Source: Ichthyophonus hoferi (lineage: Eukaryota; Opisthokonta; Ichthyosporea; Ichthyophonida; Ichthyophonidae). Taken from it: a stretch of DNA of 44,981 bases. A program made the translations under genes and the position numbers. The stretch lies in NCBI GenBank assembly GCA_002751075.1, contig NAOQ01000061.1:113656-158636 (forward strand). Reading direction: 5' to 3'. Positions 11,084 through 22,973 of the stretch are shown here, piece after piece; position 1 is the stretch's first letter, and each line of letters opens with the position of its first letter. The notes beneath the pieces are model-generated. The model did not search any database, was not told where the DNA came from, and saw nothing but the letters and a program-made list of their open reading frames with translations.

Positions 11084-14000
11084 ATGTTGAGATTAGGAGC
11101 CAGTATTCTTCACCGTACCAGTTCCATACCAACCTGTGTCACTGGGATAGGCGTAAGTAGAGAGGGTTGGTGGATCACTCTAACGAACAACCTATAGTAC
11201 AACGGGGGGAAGAGAGTTGATGTGGTGGCTTTGGAGGATCGTTTTCCTTTGAATATATATATGTTGGAATAAAGAAATTAGTATACAAATGGCTTTCTAT
11301 TTCCAATCTGTCATACTTTTCTTTCTCATTACAGTTATTGCTCAATTATGCCTAGCTATCATATATCCAATATAGATAACTACTGTTGTCAATGTCTGGA
11401 AGGGCATATATACATATAGTACAGCTAAACACTTGAATAACTATGTTAAGAGCAAAAACTAATCATACCAGTCTTCAATGTATGGCAGTGTGTTGGAAGA
11501 AAAGTATTTTCCTATCTGTCATTCAACATATAACTCCATTCAAAATATATACATAATATGGATTTGTTTGTCTACCGGTACTAAATCTTTATCGTAAGGC
11601 AGACCCATATAGCCTGTTTATATGAAGCAAACGATGTTTTATCTATTATGTTGTTTGTTGGTGGAAGAAGAAGTTGGAAAAGGGTTGGGAGCAATATATA
11701 AACATTGGTCAAACACATTGAATAACATGAGTAAATCACATGGAATGGACTTTAATAATAAGGCAATGGCCATAGCACATTAAAGTAAGCAAGCAGTTTG
11801 ATTTTTTTTCTTTTACAAAGATACTTATAAAATGGGTACACACTATTCCAACTCCCCACTTTTTAGGCGGCCACCCCTGTGTTATCTCTCCTAGCTCGTA
11901 ACTATGCTACCCAGTTACTTCTTCCTGCTTTGTCGCCAACTATGACGGATGGTGTTATTGCCAAGTGGCTCGTCGAAGAGGGTTAGTAATAGGGTTTTGG
12001 TTTTGTATATGCTACATAGTAAGAGATGGTTTTAGTGTCTTTTATTTCCCAATCATCGAAAAGACTTAAAAGGATAATATTTCTGCTATATATCGAATTG
12101 GGTTTACACATGTCTCAAGATATTTAATTGTTGTCAACATGTGAGGTTGAGGGCAGTACTTTTTGTGATTTTCAGCTAATGGTAAGGCAGTTGATGTGGA
12201 AAGAGCGTGACCGAAGCCCTGAGTGGAGCAATTAATTGCACCATAGTTACGGCCATTGCCTATTGATACTGATAGATATTTTTTATCTCTACGACATGAC
12301 GCGTTTCTTTTTGGGCTAATTCCTATAACTTCATACAACACATTTCCAGTTTACATATGGCATCATTCTATGCAAGCATTCAATTATAGAATCATTCCTT
12401 ATCAGTCTCTTTTTATTTTTTAGTTTATTTTTTGTCCAATCCCTATCTAGTGTTAATTTTCTTTTCCCAGTCATATCATTTACATTGCCTCCTTTATATC
12501 TCTTGCACCAATCACAACTACCTCTCCCTGTTAACTCACCTTCCATTTTAAAGCCTTTCATTTTAAAAAAAACGAACCATAGTGTCATATGTATATGTTT
12601 GCATGTTTATTTATACCGAAATGTGTTCTATAGGTCAAGCGTTTTCAAGTGGTGATGTGTTGTATGAGATGGAGACAGATAAAGCTACCATGGAAGTGGA
12701 GGCTTCAGAGGACGGTGTTATGGCTAAAATTCTGGTATGTTTAAGTATTCTATGGTTACCTTTTTCTATTCTTCTTCACCCGACTCTCTCCCTATGTCTG
12801 TCTGTCTTGAATCAAATAAGCGACTATATTTTTTACAGTTAATCTGATATGGTAAAAGTTTAAGTTAAGCAGTATAAATTCTAATCCATTTTATTATATA
12901 TAATAATATGCAGTACATATATAGAATATATATAATATATATATATATAATAATGTAATATATAAATAATAATGTAATAAATTATTGTAACAATTATTAA
13001 GTAAAAATTGGCAAATAATCGAATATGAAAACACACAGAAACCCATTTGCCCCTTAATCATTTTTATCTATATCGTTAATGCTTTACTGTGCCTTTAAAT
13101 GTTAATATTTTATTTTGTAATTATGCTTATTTATTATTTATTAGGCCATTTTTTTATCATTTTCAACTATTCCGAAATTGTAAACATTTTATCCTTGGCG
13201 TAAGTATTTGTACTATATATATATATATATATATATATACAACCCCGATCTTTCTCCAATCACAATCAAGGCCTTACATGTACATTGAACTATAATGCCC
13301 ATTGATATCACTAGGGTTGCCTAGAGTTTTTTTCTCAAGCGATTTTCTGCCTTTTCTTGATTCATAACAAATGTTTATAAATAGAATTACTAATCGCGCT
13401 GATTTCATAAAAGCTTCCTGTTGGCTCTGGTGCCCAGCCAATTAACACACCCGTGGCTGTAGTATGTGAGGTAGGCGAAGACATTACTAAGGTAGTCATT
13501 CCCGAGACTAAAGCTGGTAGGGATCCCCGCCCCCCACCCACCTCCCTTGCTTAATGTTCTTTATTTTTATGTACTTTTCCTATTAGCACTCTATTTTGTT
13601 TAGGACTTAAGTGTGAGTGTAATGTCAGCATCAGCATCTTAAGTATTTTGAACCAATTAATAATGTGTTTTATATAATACTTGTTCAATGCTTCTATTTA
13701 CATCTAATCTTCTAGTATCAGAATATACCCATATTATGACGATATTATGACGATGACTATAGCTAACATTCCTCATACCTATGGTAGCTGCCGCGCCACC
13801 TGCTGCCACTAGCCCCGCCCCTGAGGCAAAAGCCCCTAAAGCCCCTACCACCCCAGCCACCACAGGCCAGGCTACCACCAAGCCCCTTCTTCCCTCAGTT
13901 AAATTCCTGCTTCAGAAGGAGAAGTTAGACTCTACTGTTATTCCTGCCACTGGGCCACGTGGTCATTTGCTGAAGGTGGGTAAAGGGCATGGAAATCCTT

Positions 14001-17000
14001 ATTCCTTATTGGCTATGGAGCGGAGTTTAGTATATATATAGTACATGCTCTGTCTAGCTGCATTCTGGAATGGCAACGCACTCTGCATTTTTAACTGAAA
14101 TATAATACATGAATTGATGCATAGGCAATTCCTAGATATACCCGTACAGGCCATTTGTACCTATTATGACAGATTGATATAGCTCAATCATATAATTACT
14201 GTAATATTAGAGTAATGAACCAAGCAGCATATCACCAGGTACCCTACCAGTCTCTTTTCTGTGTAATCTTCTTTACCATCCCCCATCACATCCCCATCCC
14301 ATATGGTCTAGCCACTTAACCATGCACTGTTGTGATCCCTTAACACAGGGCGATGTACTGTCTTTCCTGGCCTCGGGTTCAAAGGGTCTCCCGAAGGTCA
14401 CCAGTGCCCCAGCCGCCGCCGCCGCCGCCCCTAAGGCCGCAGCACCCCAAGCACCAGCTGCTACCGCTGTAGGGGAGAACCCCTATACAGATGTGGCCCT
14501 GAATAACATGCGTAAAATCATTGCCAAGAGACTAACCGAGTCCAAACAAACAGTACCTCATAGGTATATGTGCGTTGCAATATTAGTGGGTTTAGATGAA
14601 TAACAACGCGGTCCATGTATGTGCTTACATACAGTGCATACATTACAGCTTCCTTACCGGCTCTATCATTCTTACGTCCAATGATATTAGGGTATATATA
14701 TATATATGTGCTGATGCTTTTCCTTACCCGTATACCTGTTTGTTGGCTGCTCCTAATATACAGATGCCCATGTGACATCCTATAACACTATATCTTCGAG
14801 AAATACAAATTAATTATTCCACTGTCTACAGTTATGCTGGGGTTGAGGTCTGCTTGGATGAAATTCAGAAGCTAAGAGGCATTTTCAAAAGTAGGTGGCT
14901 CTTCCTTCTCTCTCTCCACACATATTATATATATATATATATATGTTTTTTCGATCTCTGGCTAACTAAAAGCAATCCGTTAACTGTTAATTACGGCTTG
15001 ATTTTTTGTTTATGAGAGTATACGGGTCTACCAGTAAGGAAGTCACTGGTAATAGCCGTCATTTATGTATGTATGCATATGTATATGTTTATATACACCT
15101 CGTTAAAGCTACTGGAATATCTATATTGCCTGCCATGCCGGTCTCATTATAGTTTCAACACTGTTTCCTTTTGAAGTTATGCTGTTGTATTCTTTTTCAA
15201 TGTTCTGTTAGCTGTTCCCTTGAGCGATTTCTTCTGGTTAGGTGTCCTGTGTTATGTTTATTTACAATCCCTCTGTGGTCCTTAGATGCTGGAACAAAGA
15301 TCTCTGTAAATGATTTTATTGTCAGAGCCTCGGCACGTGCCCTAAAGGATGTTCCTGAAGGTATGGTGTGACCGTTACTATAGTTTATAGTTCTAATATA
15401 GTATCGTACGTACCCCACTCCCATCATGCAGCCATAGCCTACATATACAATACATGCGTGCTTATTGTGCTTATATAACTCTTACTTGTGACCCACTGTT
15501 TTTCTCGCCTTCTTCTGTTGATCCCTTGATCCCTTAGTGCGCTTAATGGTTGCGAAATATTGGTAGGGCCGGCAGCTCAGTACGATTGAGTTTCAATCGT
15601 ATATTTACCCACTAGGGAGCCGCGGTATACTTACATTGTTAGATACGTGTGTTATCATTGGTAGTGTGAAACATGGCCAAACTGTGACGTCATATAATGT
15701 GTTTTGATATGTTTGATCGATAATCCCATGGGCTAGCACAACCAATCAACTAGTCACATACTATTGCATTAAATATATTTAACTCCATCAGTTGACATAG
15801 ATTGACGTGGCAGATAAACTAGAACTGGGAAATCAAAATATTTGTACTTTCTAAACCTATCAGGCCTCATAGCCTGAGGACAAAACAAGGTTGAAAAAAA
15901 TACTAAACTGGCCAATTAGAGGTTATATATTTCCTTAAGAGCTTCTCCTTTAATATTTGCGACATAAGAGATGCCTGCCTATTGGTATTCAGCCTTTGAT
16001 AATACCACCATCCTCCAATTACTCTCTGTCAGTTCCTTTTACGATGTATTTTTTTATTAGTTAATTACATGCCGTATGTTGTAATAACAGATGATTGCAA
16101 ATGGTATGTAATATGGTGTTGATCATCTATAGAAAATTGCCATTAAAGCAGACCTTGGTATTTAACTAAAGATAATATTTACATTTATTGATAGTTTATT
16201 TCCCCTGGGGCAGTGAATTCTCAATGGATCAATGGAGCCATTAAACGCAATGAGACAATTGATGTTAGTGTAGCTGTCGCCACGCCCAGTGGTCTGATCA
16301 CCCCTATTGTACCTAAGGCTGACACTCTGGCAGTTGCTGAGATCAGTAGCATGATCAAGGTACCTACTCATAACCACCATTCCTAACATACACAACGTAC
16401 ACATTACTATATATATAGCTGTATATTTACTTGTTCAGGATCACTTACTCATCACATCATCAATCAATCAACACTGTCATTGCAATTCAATCCAACTCAA
16501 TCCAACGAACATATTGATGATATAAGACAAAGGGTATGATTATACGTGGGTAAAGATAAAATAGTGTTTTTGAAAAGATATATGAAACGCAATGTTATTG
16601 ATGCACTGGTGTAAACCAACCCACGACACTAAATATAGTAATTAATTAACATAAGATTCTTTCATCGGCGCTTTCTTTTCCCTCCTCCCTCCTCCCTCCT
16701 CCCATGCGCATTATCTCTTTAATATACAGGAACTTGCAGGCAGAGCCAAGATAAATAAACTGCTGCCACAAGAATACCAAGGTGGAAGTATTACCATTTC
16801 CAACCTGGGTATGTTTGGAATTACAGAATTCTGTGCTATTATCTCACCCCCTCAGGCGGCTATCATGGCCGTTGGTGCGGGAAGAGAGGTGCCTGTGCCT
16901 GTAGAGGTAGAGGGCCAAGATGACTCGTTCAAGATCGCAACTTATATGACAGCCAAGGTATGGAACATACCCTTTCGTACAGTATTATATTATATTATAC

Positions 17001-17843
17001 TCTAGAGTACTTTCGGAAATGTACAGATGTCTGTGGAGGTAGATTGGCTATTGGATGTGCAACTGGTTGAAATGTTTATCATGTTTATTTCATTATTTTG
17101 GTAATGCGTTTGTATATCTATATATATAGGGATATATATAATAGTCGATATCTGTTGCTATATGTTGCTATATGTTCCCATAAATAACCTTACATGGGCA
17201 TTTAATATTTCTATGAATTCATGGAGTTGTATGTAAAGTAATGCGAGTATCTTTATATGCAAAGTAGATTATATACAAATTTAATCATTGAGAGAATTTT
17301 CCCCAGGGTTGTATTATGAATACTTGTTATTACTGACATTCTTATTATTCGCTCGATATCTATTTATTTATTCATATGCACATCTAGGTGCATATCCCCC
17401 TATATAATTAGGTGGTGTGTACGGAATATGGAATACCTCCTTTTTTTTTCTTTTTTTTCTTTTTCTTTACACTGAGATGGTATAAATGTTTTGTTTTTAG
17501 GGTCGTAGCCACCGTGATGTGGATCAATTATGTGACCCGAGTATAATTTATTTGGGCAAAAATTATTTATTTGGTTTTAAATAAAACGCTCCCTCAGGCG
17601 TATCTATGTATACTGATAGCACTAAAAAATGGTGCCTATATAGCAGTTACCGTTTTATTTATGTTATTAAATTTGATTATCCACCCCCATACTGTCGGGC
17701 GAACCACCATACATTTGTATATGTACTAAAGTCTATTTTTTCTCCAGATGTCGTTTGACGAACGTGTGGTGGACTTTGAAACCATGAACCGATTCTTGGA
17801 AGCATTCAAAAAGTACATGGAGAAGCCTATCAACATGATCTAA
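11084..17843 (+). CDS. PDHX: Pyruvate dehydrogenase complex component X (E3-binding protein), 11 exons
   Basis: Exons: 11084-11152, 11867-11981, 12634-12734, 13414-13516, 13788-13975, 14349-14563, 14832-14890, 15286-15360, 16214-16359, 16730-16957, 17748-17843. All phases agree, giving about 464 residues. Residues 1-40 are Arg/Ser-rich, as in a mitochondrial presequence. A single lipoyl domain follows (LPALSPTM at 42-49; lipoyl Lys 78 in METDKAT), then an Ala/Pro linker, a peripheral-subunit-binding domain (about 163-200, with [13 protein letters not shown]), a second linker and an acyltransferase fold (from about 232; [31 protein letters not shown]). In E2 the active site reads DHRxxDG. Here it is DERVVDF (residues 437-443), lacking His and Gly. 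Together with the single lipoyl domain this indicates the non-catalytic E3-binding protein that docks dihydrolipoamide dehydrogenase in the mitochondrial matrix complex. A divergent E2 (DLAT) is the alternative. Confidence 0.87.
11491..11612 (+). repeat. Dispersed repeat copy A (matches 28449-28585)
   Basis: A stretch of about 120 bases in the first PDHX-like intron matches the sequence immediately outside the copia element at 28449-28585. Shared blocks include CATATAACTCCATTCAAAAT and TACCGGTACTAAATCTT. Both copies have the same orientation and are, by eye, roughly 80 percent identical. The family is not recognised. Confidence 0.75.
12893..12985. repeat. TA-rich simple repeat
   Basis: TATA/ATAATA tracts lie within the third PDHX-like intron. 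A pure TA run follows at 13214-13241 in the same intron, and shorter ones lie at about 14692-14707 and 14924-14945 in later introns. Confidence 0.8.
17501..17584 (+). CDS. PDHX: Possible alternative terminal exon of the PDHX-like gene
   Basis: A strong acceptor (long T-rich tract then TTTTTAG) precedes an 84-nt frame that joins exon 10 in phase 0 and reads [11 protein letters not shown], ending in TAA after 27 residues. An AATAAA signal overlaps this stop (17580-17585). Skipping it gives the main last exon at 17748. The His-containing SHRDVDQ sits almost where E2 has DHRxxDG, but one residue out of register. It could be a true alternative end or a decoy. Confidence 0.35.
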   Translation, partial: GRSHRDVDQLCDPSIIYLGKNYLFGFK

Positions 17844-17905
17844 GGATAATGAGCTATTAGATGATAGACTCGGTATATCAATATTAAGCTTTTTTTTTAT
17901 AAAAA

Positions 17906-17911
17906 AATAAA
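17906..17911 (+). terminator. Poly(A) signal of the PDHX-like gene
   Basis: AATAAA lies 63 nt after the stop codon, within an A/T-rich stretch and followed by T-rich sequence. Confidence 0.7.
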
Positions 17912-20900
17912 TCTCTTTATATACTCATTGCAGTAGAAGAATAATGCTTTACCTTTATTTTTCCATCGCCCGCTTTCGGTCATTATAGCTATCTAACTTG
18001 TATTTAAACAGAATTACATCTATGTATTTACGTTGCTGTTTATTTATAAAACAATTACTGCTGCTTGGATTTAAGTAGAGAAGAAAATACATTATATACA
18101 GTGGGCTATATATTTTTATCTTTAAAATAGGAATTTTAAACTTCAATGTGAATCATCAAAATATTCAATAAAAACCAAAAACAAAAATAAGATAAATTTT
18201 TAGCTTTGAAAGGATAAAAGTAAGCTAGCAATTATTATATATTAATTGTTGGCTTAGCTTTTAATTAAATATTGGATGACCTTATTGTTTTTATCTTATC
18301 TTTGTTTTTGGTTTTGATTGAATATTTTGATGATTCACATATTGAAGTTAAAAATTACTATTTTGAAGATAAAAAGGTACAGAAAATATTTGTGTTGTGT
18401 ATGAATCATGTTTCCCGTGCTATTATTAGCAGGCAACTACTTCAATCACAAACAACTACGGAGTGAGATGATAGAGTTGATCTTGAATGAAACAAGTCTA
18501 TCGGAGGTGGAAATTACATGTTAGTGTGATCCATTCATTAGTTCCCAAAGAGGTAGACGGAATTTTAGTACTGTATTTTCAATACACATTTATTTATTTT
18601 GCAAGTGATTTTCAACCACTTACTTACCGCCAATAATCAACTAGGCTAGAGCTCATACGTGTATTGATTTACAATTGCCCAAGAGATGTACCTGTCCTGA
18701 TAATATTGCAGCAATAGCAACACATATAGTCCGCCGAATGTGTACGTGTATTCTTAGTAAGTGTATTAACATGTTTACTCAAGGAAATATTTGCTGTGTT
18801 ATTACCTGTGGCATCTTTTTACCTCCTTAAAACATATTATGATAGTGGTTATTAACGTTTTTCAATGGTAAAGATTACTTCAGGACTACACCCAAGTCAA
18901 CTAGCTCTGGTGTTTGGGTGGTAAAGTAGGTATTTTTTCCATCATGATGTTTGGAAGAACACAGGTTTTTAAAGCACTTCAAGAGACAACACATACGTTT
19001 TCTAAAGAAGAGATTCTCAAAACGGAAACGTTATTACTTAAGCTACTGCTCATTCTCAGATAAGTCTAGCACCACATAACTTCTATGTAAAACTACAAAA
19101 CGTGCATAAAATAAGTAGAATCTCTTTTTGCTTTGCCTTTATACCTTAAAATGATATTTGCTTTTGACTTAAGCACGTCAGACATTGAATACTTGCTAGT
19201 TAAATTTAAAGGCGAGTTCTTTATCAAAAAAGGTAAATCACAAAAGACCTTGCCCCTTGCTATCAATATAACTGATATAAGATTATTATTAATAAAATAC
19301 TGCATATTCTCATCTTATGGATATTGTCTCTATGTGCATTTTAGAGATTAATTGGTATAGGCAGCAACTGTACGAGAGTAGTCATATCTACTCCAAACCC
19401 TAATCAGTTACTCATGTTGGCTTTGTAATCAACCTCCATAGTTAGCTGAAGAACCAAATGATTCGAGTAGATAGATGGACATTTGTAATGTTGTGATGTT
19501 TATTAATTAATAATCAATAATAACTTTCCTGTTTTCTATCAAAAAAAATTACATAATCTCAAAAATAATATATTACCTGAAAGATACTCCAGAAAGGTAA
19601 ATATAATAGCTTCAGGGTTATTTAGCATCTGGTGATTATAAATAGTGCTTTTAACTCCTTATATTAATGCTTGATTCCTCATCATCTAGGTTATTTGATA
19701 CAAAATGAAAAAAAAGTATTGGGTCATCAATTTGCTGTACGCTAAATTGCATGTATTTATTCACTATAATTTAAAATCTGTGTCTGCAAATTGAATCAAG
19801 TACTTCAGCTGATCCATTCCCTCTTTCTTTTTGAGATGGCCAAACGATGTAATAACATTGGATATTAAGTAAGCATTGCTCGACTTTTTATTTCTCTTCT
19901 TGAAGTATTTTTAGCTGGCATTAACTCAAGTAATAAGAAATTAGTAGTGTCCATCTATAAGCCATGGCTGCTGTAGCATACCATTTTTAAAATTATCAAA
20001 TACAAAATTGAGGCCAGGCTTATGCACTTAGCATTTATTGTGTCTACTCAATGTACTGAACTTCAAATTTTCCTCTTATAATTGTATATTAAATAACCAC
20101 CTCTCTAGTAAAAGAGGTGGATTTAGTATTGTATTGCACACCCAAATATAGTTCCCTGTTTTTAAAAAACCCCATAAAAGTTTGTGCTCCACAACTAATT
20201 TGGTTTATGTGACTGTTAGTACCTTGTTCCAATTTCAGTGTATTGAAATTCACAGTTCTAGCACTTTGGAGAGGAATTTTTCAAAGCATTAGTTATTCCT
20301 TCACAATGTTAATATCTTTAGGTAAGCATAATATATAAGGGTTTCAAGAAGCTCCATACCAACCATAATTCATTATAAGTCTCTAACTATAATTTATATT
20401 ACCCATGTATTCATTTCAGCTGTTGTGGATAGTCATCTACATCAAGACACTGTTGTAGCCCTCTAACTGAGATTGGGGCAAGTTATTGTCTAATATTATG
20501 ATACCTGTATGTTCTCTTCATTGTTCTGACTATTATTTCTACCCTACAGCATCAAGATCTATCTTAATAAAAAATATGTGATCTTAAATACAAAATATTT
20601 GGTCTTATAAGTATTTAAAAAGATTGGGCCCAAAATACAAAATTGTATATTTTGCAGACAATTTATAAATATAAATGCTATTCAAGTTAAAAAAATATAG
20701 TATCGTAGCCTACACAGTATATTCAGTTTATATATAGTGCTAAGCCCTTAGTTAGATTTATATATTGGTAAAATGAAAACTATAGATTAAAGTGGATATA
20801 GGGGCATATTTTTTGTGAGAGTAAGCTACACAACATCTTTGATTAGCTATTTAATGAAAATCAAAATGGAGCCATGTACCCAAGTCTGTAGAACTCACAT

Positions 20901-21320
20901 ATTTGATAATGCCTACTGGCCAATTAAAATGATAATCTTGTTTATAAAATCAAAAAATAATAATAACCAATTTTCAATAACTTAGTATTGCTTAATTAAT
21001 TTTAAAACAAAAACAAATATAAATATTACATGACAAGTTTACAAAATATATCTACTCATGGTCCTGTATCTCTTAAAATCTATATATATACTGCCTAATA
21101 AAACTGTCTCAACTCACTATACATCAAAATTTGGTTCCCTTTTTAATAGTATTGAGCTACTCGAATCTTCATAATACATCTATGTCCGAAATATTTTATA
21201 ACTGCCCTAATTAACACATCCCACACTACGGGCTGTATGAACTTGACTATACCATTCCATACATAGATCAAGCAAAACAAAATCTACTAACAGGCGCATC
21301 AGGTGGCGATTAGTTAATTA
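17912..21320. other. AT-rich gene-poor region
   Basis: Apart from the palindrome at 18108-18375, no exon, known repeat or RNA gene was recognised. Short frames such as 18272-18466 and 19133-19351 have no recognisable motif. The first of these is made largely by the palindrome arm. Confidence 0.5.
18108..18375. repeat. Large imperfect palindrome (inverted repeat)
   Basis: The left arm (about 18108-18198) and right arm (about 18287-18375) are reverse complements over about 90 bases with scattered mismatches. For example, AATCATCAAAATATTCAAT at 18152 is the exact reverse complement of 18316-18334. The interior contains a second shorter stem (AGCAATTA with TAATTGTT). The whole could fold into one long hairpin, as in fold-back elements or MITEs. 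No coding capacity is seen. Confidence 0.8.
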
Positions 21321-21867
21321 NNNNNNNNNNNNNNNNNNNNNNNNNNNNNNNNNNNNNNNNNNNNNNNNNNNNNNNNNNNNNNNNNNNNNNNNNNNNNNNN
21401 NNNNNNNNNNNNNNNNNNNNNNNNNNNNNNNNNNNNNNNNNNNNNNNNNNNNNNNNNNNNNNNNNNNNNNNNNNNNNNNNNNNNNNNNNNNNNNNNNNNN
21501 NNNNNNNNNNNNNNNNNNNNNNNNNNNNNNNNNNNNNNNNNNNNNNNNNNNNNNNNNNNNNNNNNNNNNNNNNNNNNNNNNNNNNNNNNNNNNNNNNNNN
21601 NNNNNNNNNNNNNNNNNNNNNNNNNNNNNNNNNNNNNNNNNNNNNNNNNNNNNNNNNNNNNNNNNNNNNNNNNNNNNNNNNNNNNNNNNNNNNNNNNNNN
21701 NNNNNNNNNNNNNNNNNNNNNNNNNNNNNNNNNNNNNNNNNNNNNNNNNNNNNNNNNNNNNNNNNNNNNNNNNNNNNNNNNNNNNNNNNNNNNNNNNNNN
21801 NNNNNNNNNNNNNNNNNNNNNNNNNNNNNNNNNNNNNNNNNNNNNNNNNNNNNNNNNTTGCTACAAA
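21321..21867. other. Assembly gap (547 N)
   Basis: Unknown bases. Nothing can be said about the content, and the frame spanning them is an artefact. Confidence 1.
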
Positions 21868-22349
21868 TCACTAATTACAGTAAGTTTGATCGAAGTCATA
21901 GCATGCAACACATAATATAAGCCCCATTACATCAATAAGTTAATTCACCATCTAAAGTGGACTATAATGGTATGTTAGTATTGTGGTAAGATTGGATAAT
22001 TCTAGTGGGTCTCTTTGACCTATCGTAAGTTGGATTAGCTAATATGAATATTTATGATTGGCTCCATTTAAATTATTAAACACAGCTGTTAACTGGAAAG
22101 ATTAGCGCTGGCGGTGAAGCGAAGTATAAAAGCAAACCAAAACGGATAATAAACGTGGGGGGGTGGGGGCACTCCATATCATAGTACAACTTTGATATAT
22201 GTCATTTCTAGGAAACAGCGTACTTGTCTGTTTCCTTTTGTTTTTACAGTGCTCAAAGCTCTACACAAATTCTACAAAGAAATCGCAACTTTGAAAAATC
22301 TATAATCATTTTTATCTCCTCCCAAGTTTTCCTTGCAACATGCTTCCAT
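21868..22349. other. AT-rich spacer between gap and retroelement
   Basis: No gene was recognised. It contains a guanine run (about 22156-22169, GGGGGGG then GGGGG) and one TGATTGG heptamer near 22058. Confidence 0.4.
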
Positions 22350-22404
22350 AATGTTGAAATTTAGATTAAAGTAGAAATGGTTCTCTGAGTTTGTCAATTT
22401 AAAT

Positions 22405-22973
22405 GTACTAGTTGAGGTTGACTCAAGTTCATTATTGTCCAGAAGTGGGACATTGGTAAGTGGAATGGTATCTAAAAACCTTGATTCTACAGAGTCAGAA
22501 GGTGAAGTAATGCCAATTTTCTTTTCTATTCCTATGAACTAGGTACGGATAATGGGATTGGAGTAAGTTAAAATTTGCATTTGGGAGGAACGTCATCTTC
22601 TGAGGAATTTGGTAATTGGTTTGTTGGTTTGTGATTACTACCCAAGCCTTAACAATAAAACGAATATTTTTTGTTATGTGTTCATATAGCATTTATTTAT
22701 TGTTGATATTTTTCTAGTCCTTGATACAAGCTGGAATTTTGGTTATATAGTTACCAAACTAGTTACTAACTGGCAGTTCCTTATTATGGTTCTAACGAAT
22801 AAGCTAAGTATTAGTCCTGAGGCTTATACTTAAATTGTTTGGACAGGTCTATTTAACTAGGGGATGTTCCTGTGTAAAGCACCTCTAATTATATACTTTT
22901 ATTGGGCTTTACCTGTGCAACAATATGGGGTTTGACCTCTACATATGAGGCATTGGTTAAATATTCCCTAACA
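22405..22973 (-). repeat. 3' LTR (left) of the copia element
   Basis: Aligns base by base with 27884-28444 over its length, sharing TTGATTCT.CAGAGTCAGAA, TTTGACCTCTACATATGA and the end CCCCTAACA/TCCCTAACA. On the minus strand that end reads TGTTAG, the usual copia LTR start. Similarity continues some 50 bases further inward, so the inner limit is uncertain. Confidence 0.7.

Noticed and set aside
13491-13516. Donor at 13491 (AAG then GTAGTC) for PDHX-like exon 4
   Set aside because: The later donor at 13517 keeps VVIPETKA, which fits the end of the lipoyl domain, and gives the phase needed by the acceptor before 13788.
15561-15630. GC-richer stem-like segment in a PDHX intron considered as a tRNA or small RNA
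   Set aside because: It lacks the conserved tRNA B-box and does not fold into a cloverleaf by eye.
21314-21871. 185-codon frame on the minus strand
   Set aside because: It consists almost entirely of unknown bases in the assembly gap.
22150-22172. Guanine-rich run as a quadruplex
   Set aside because: Only two separated G-runs are present. Four are needed for a convincing intramolecular quadruplex.
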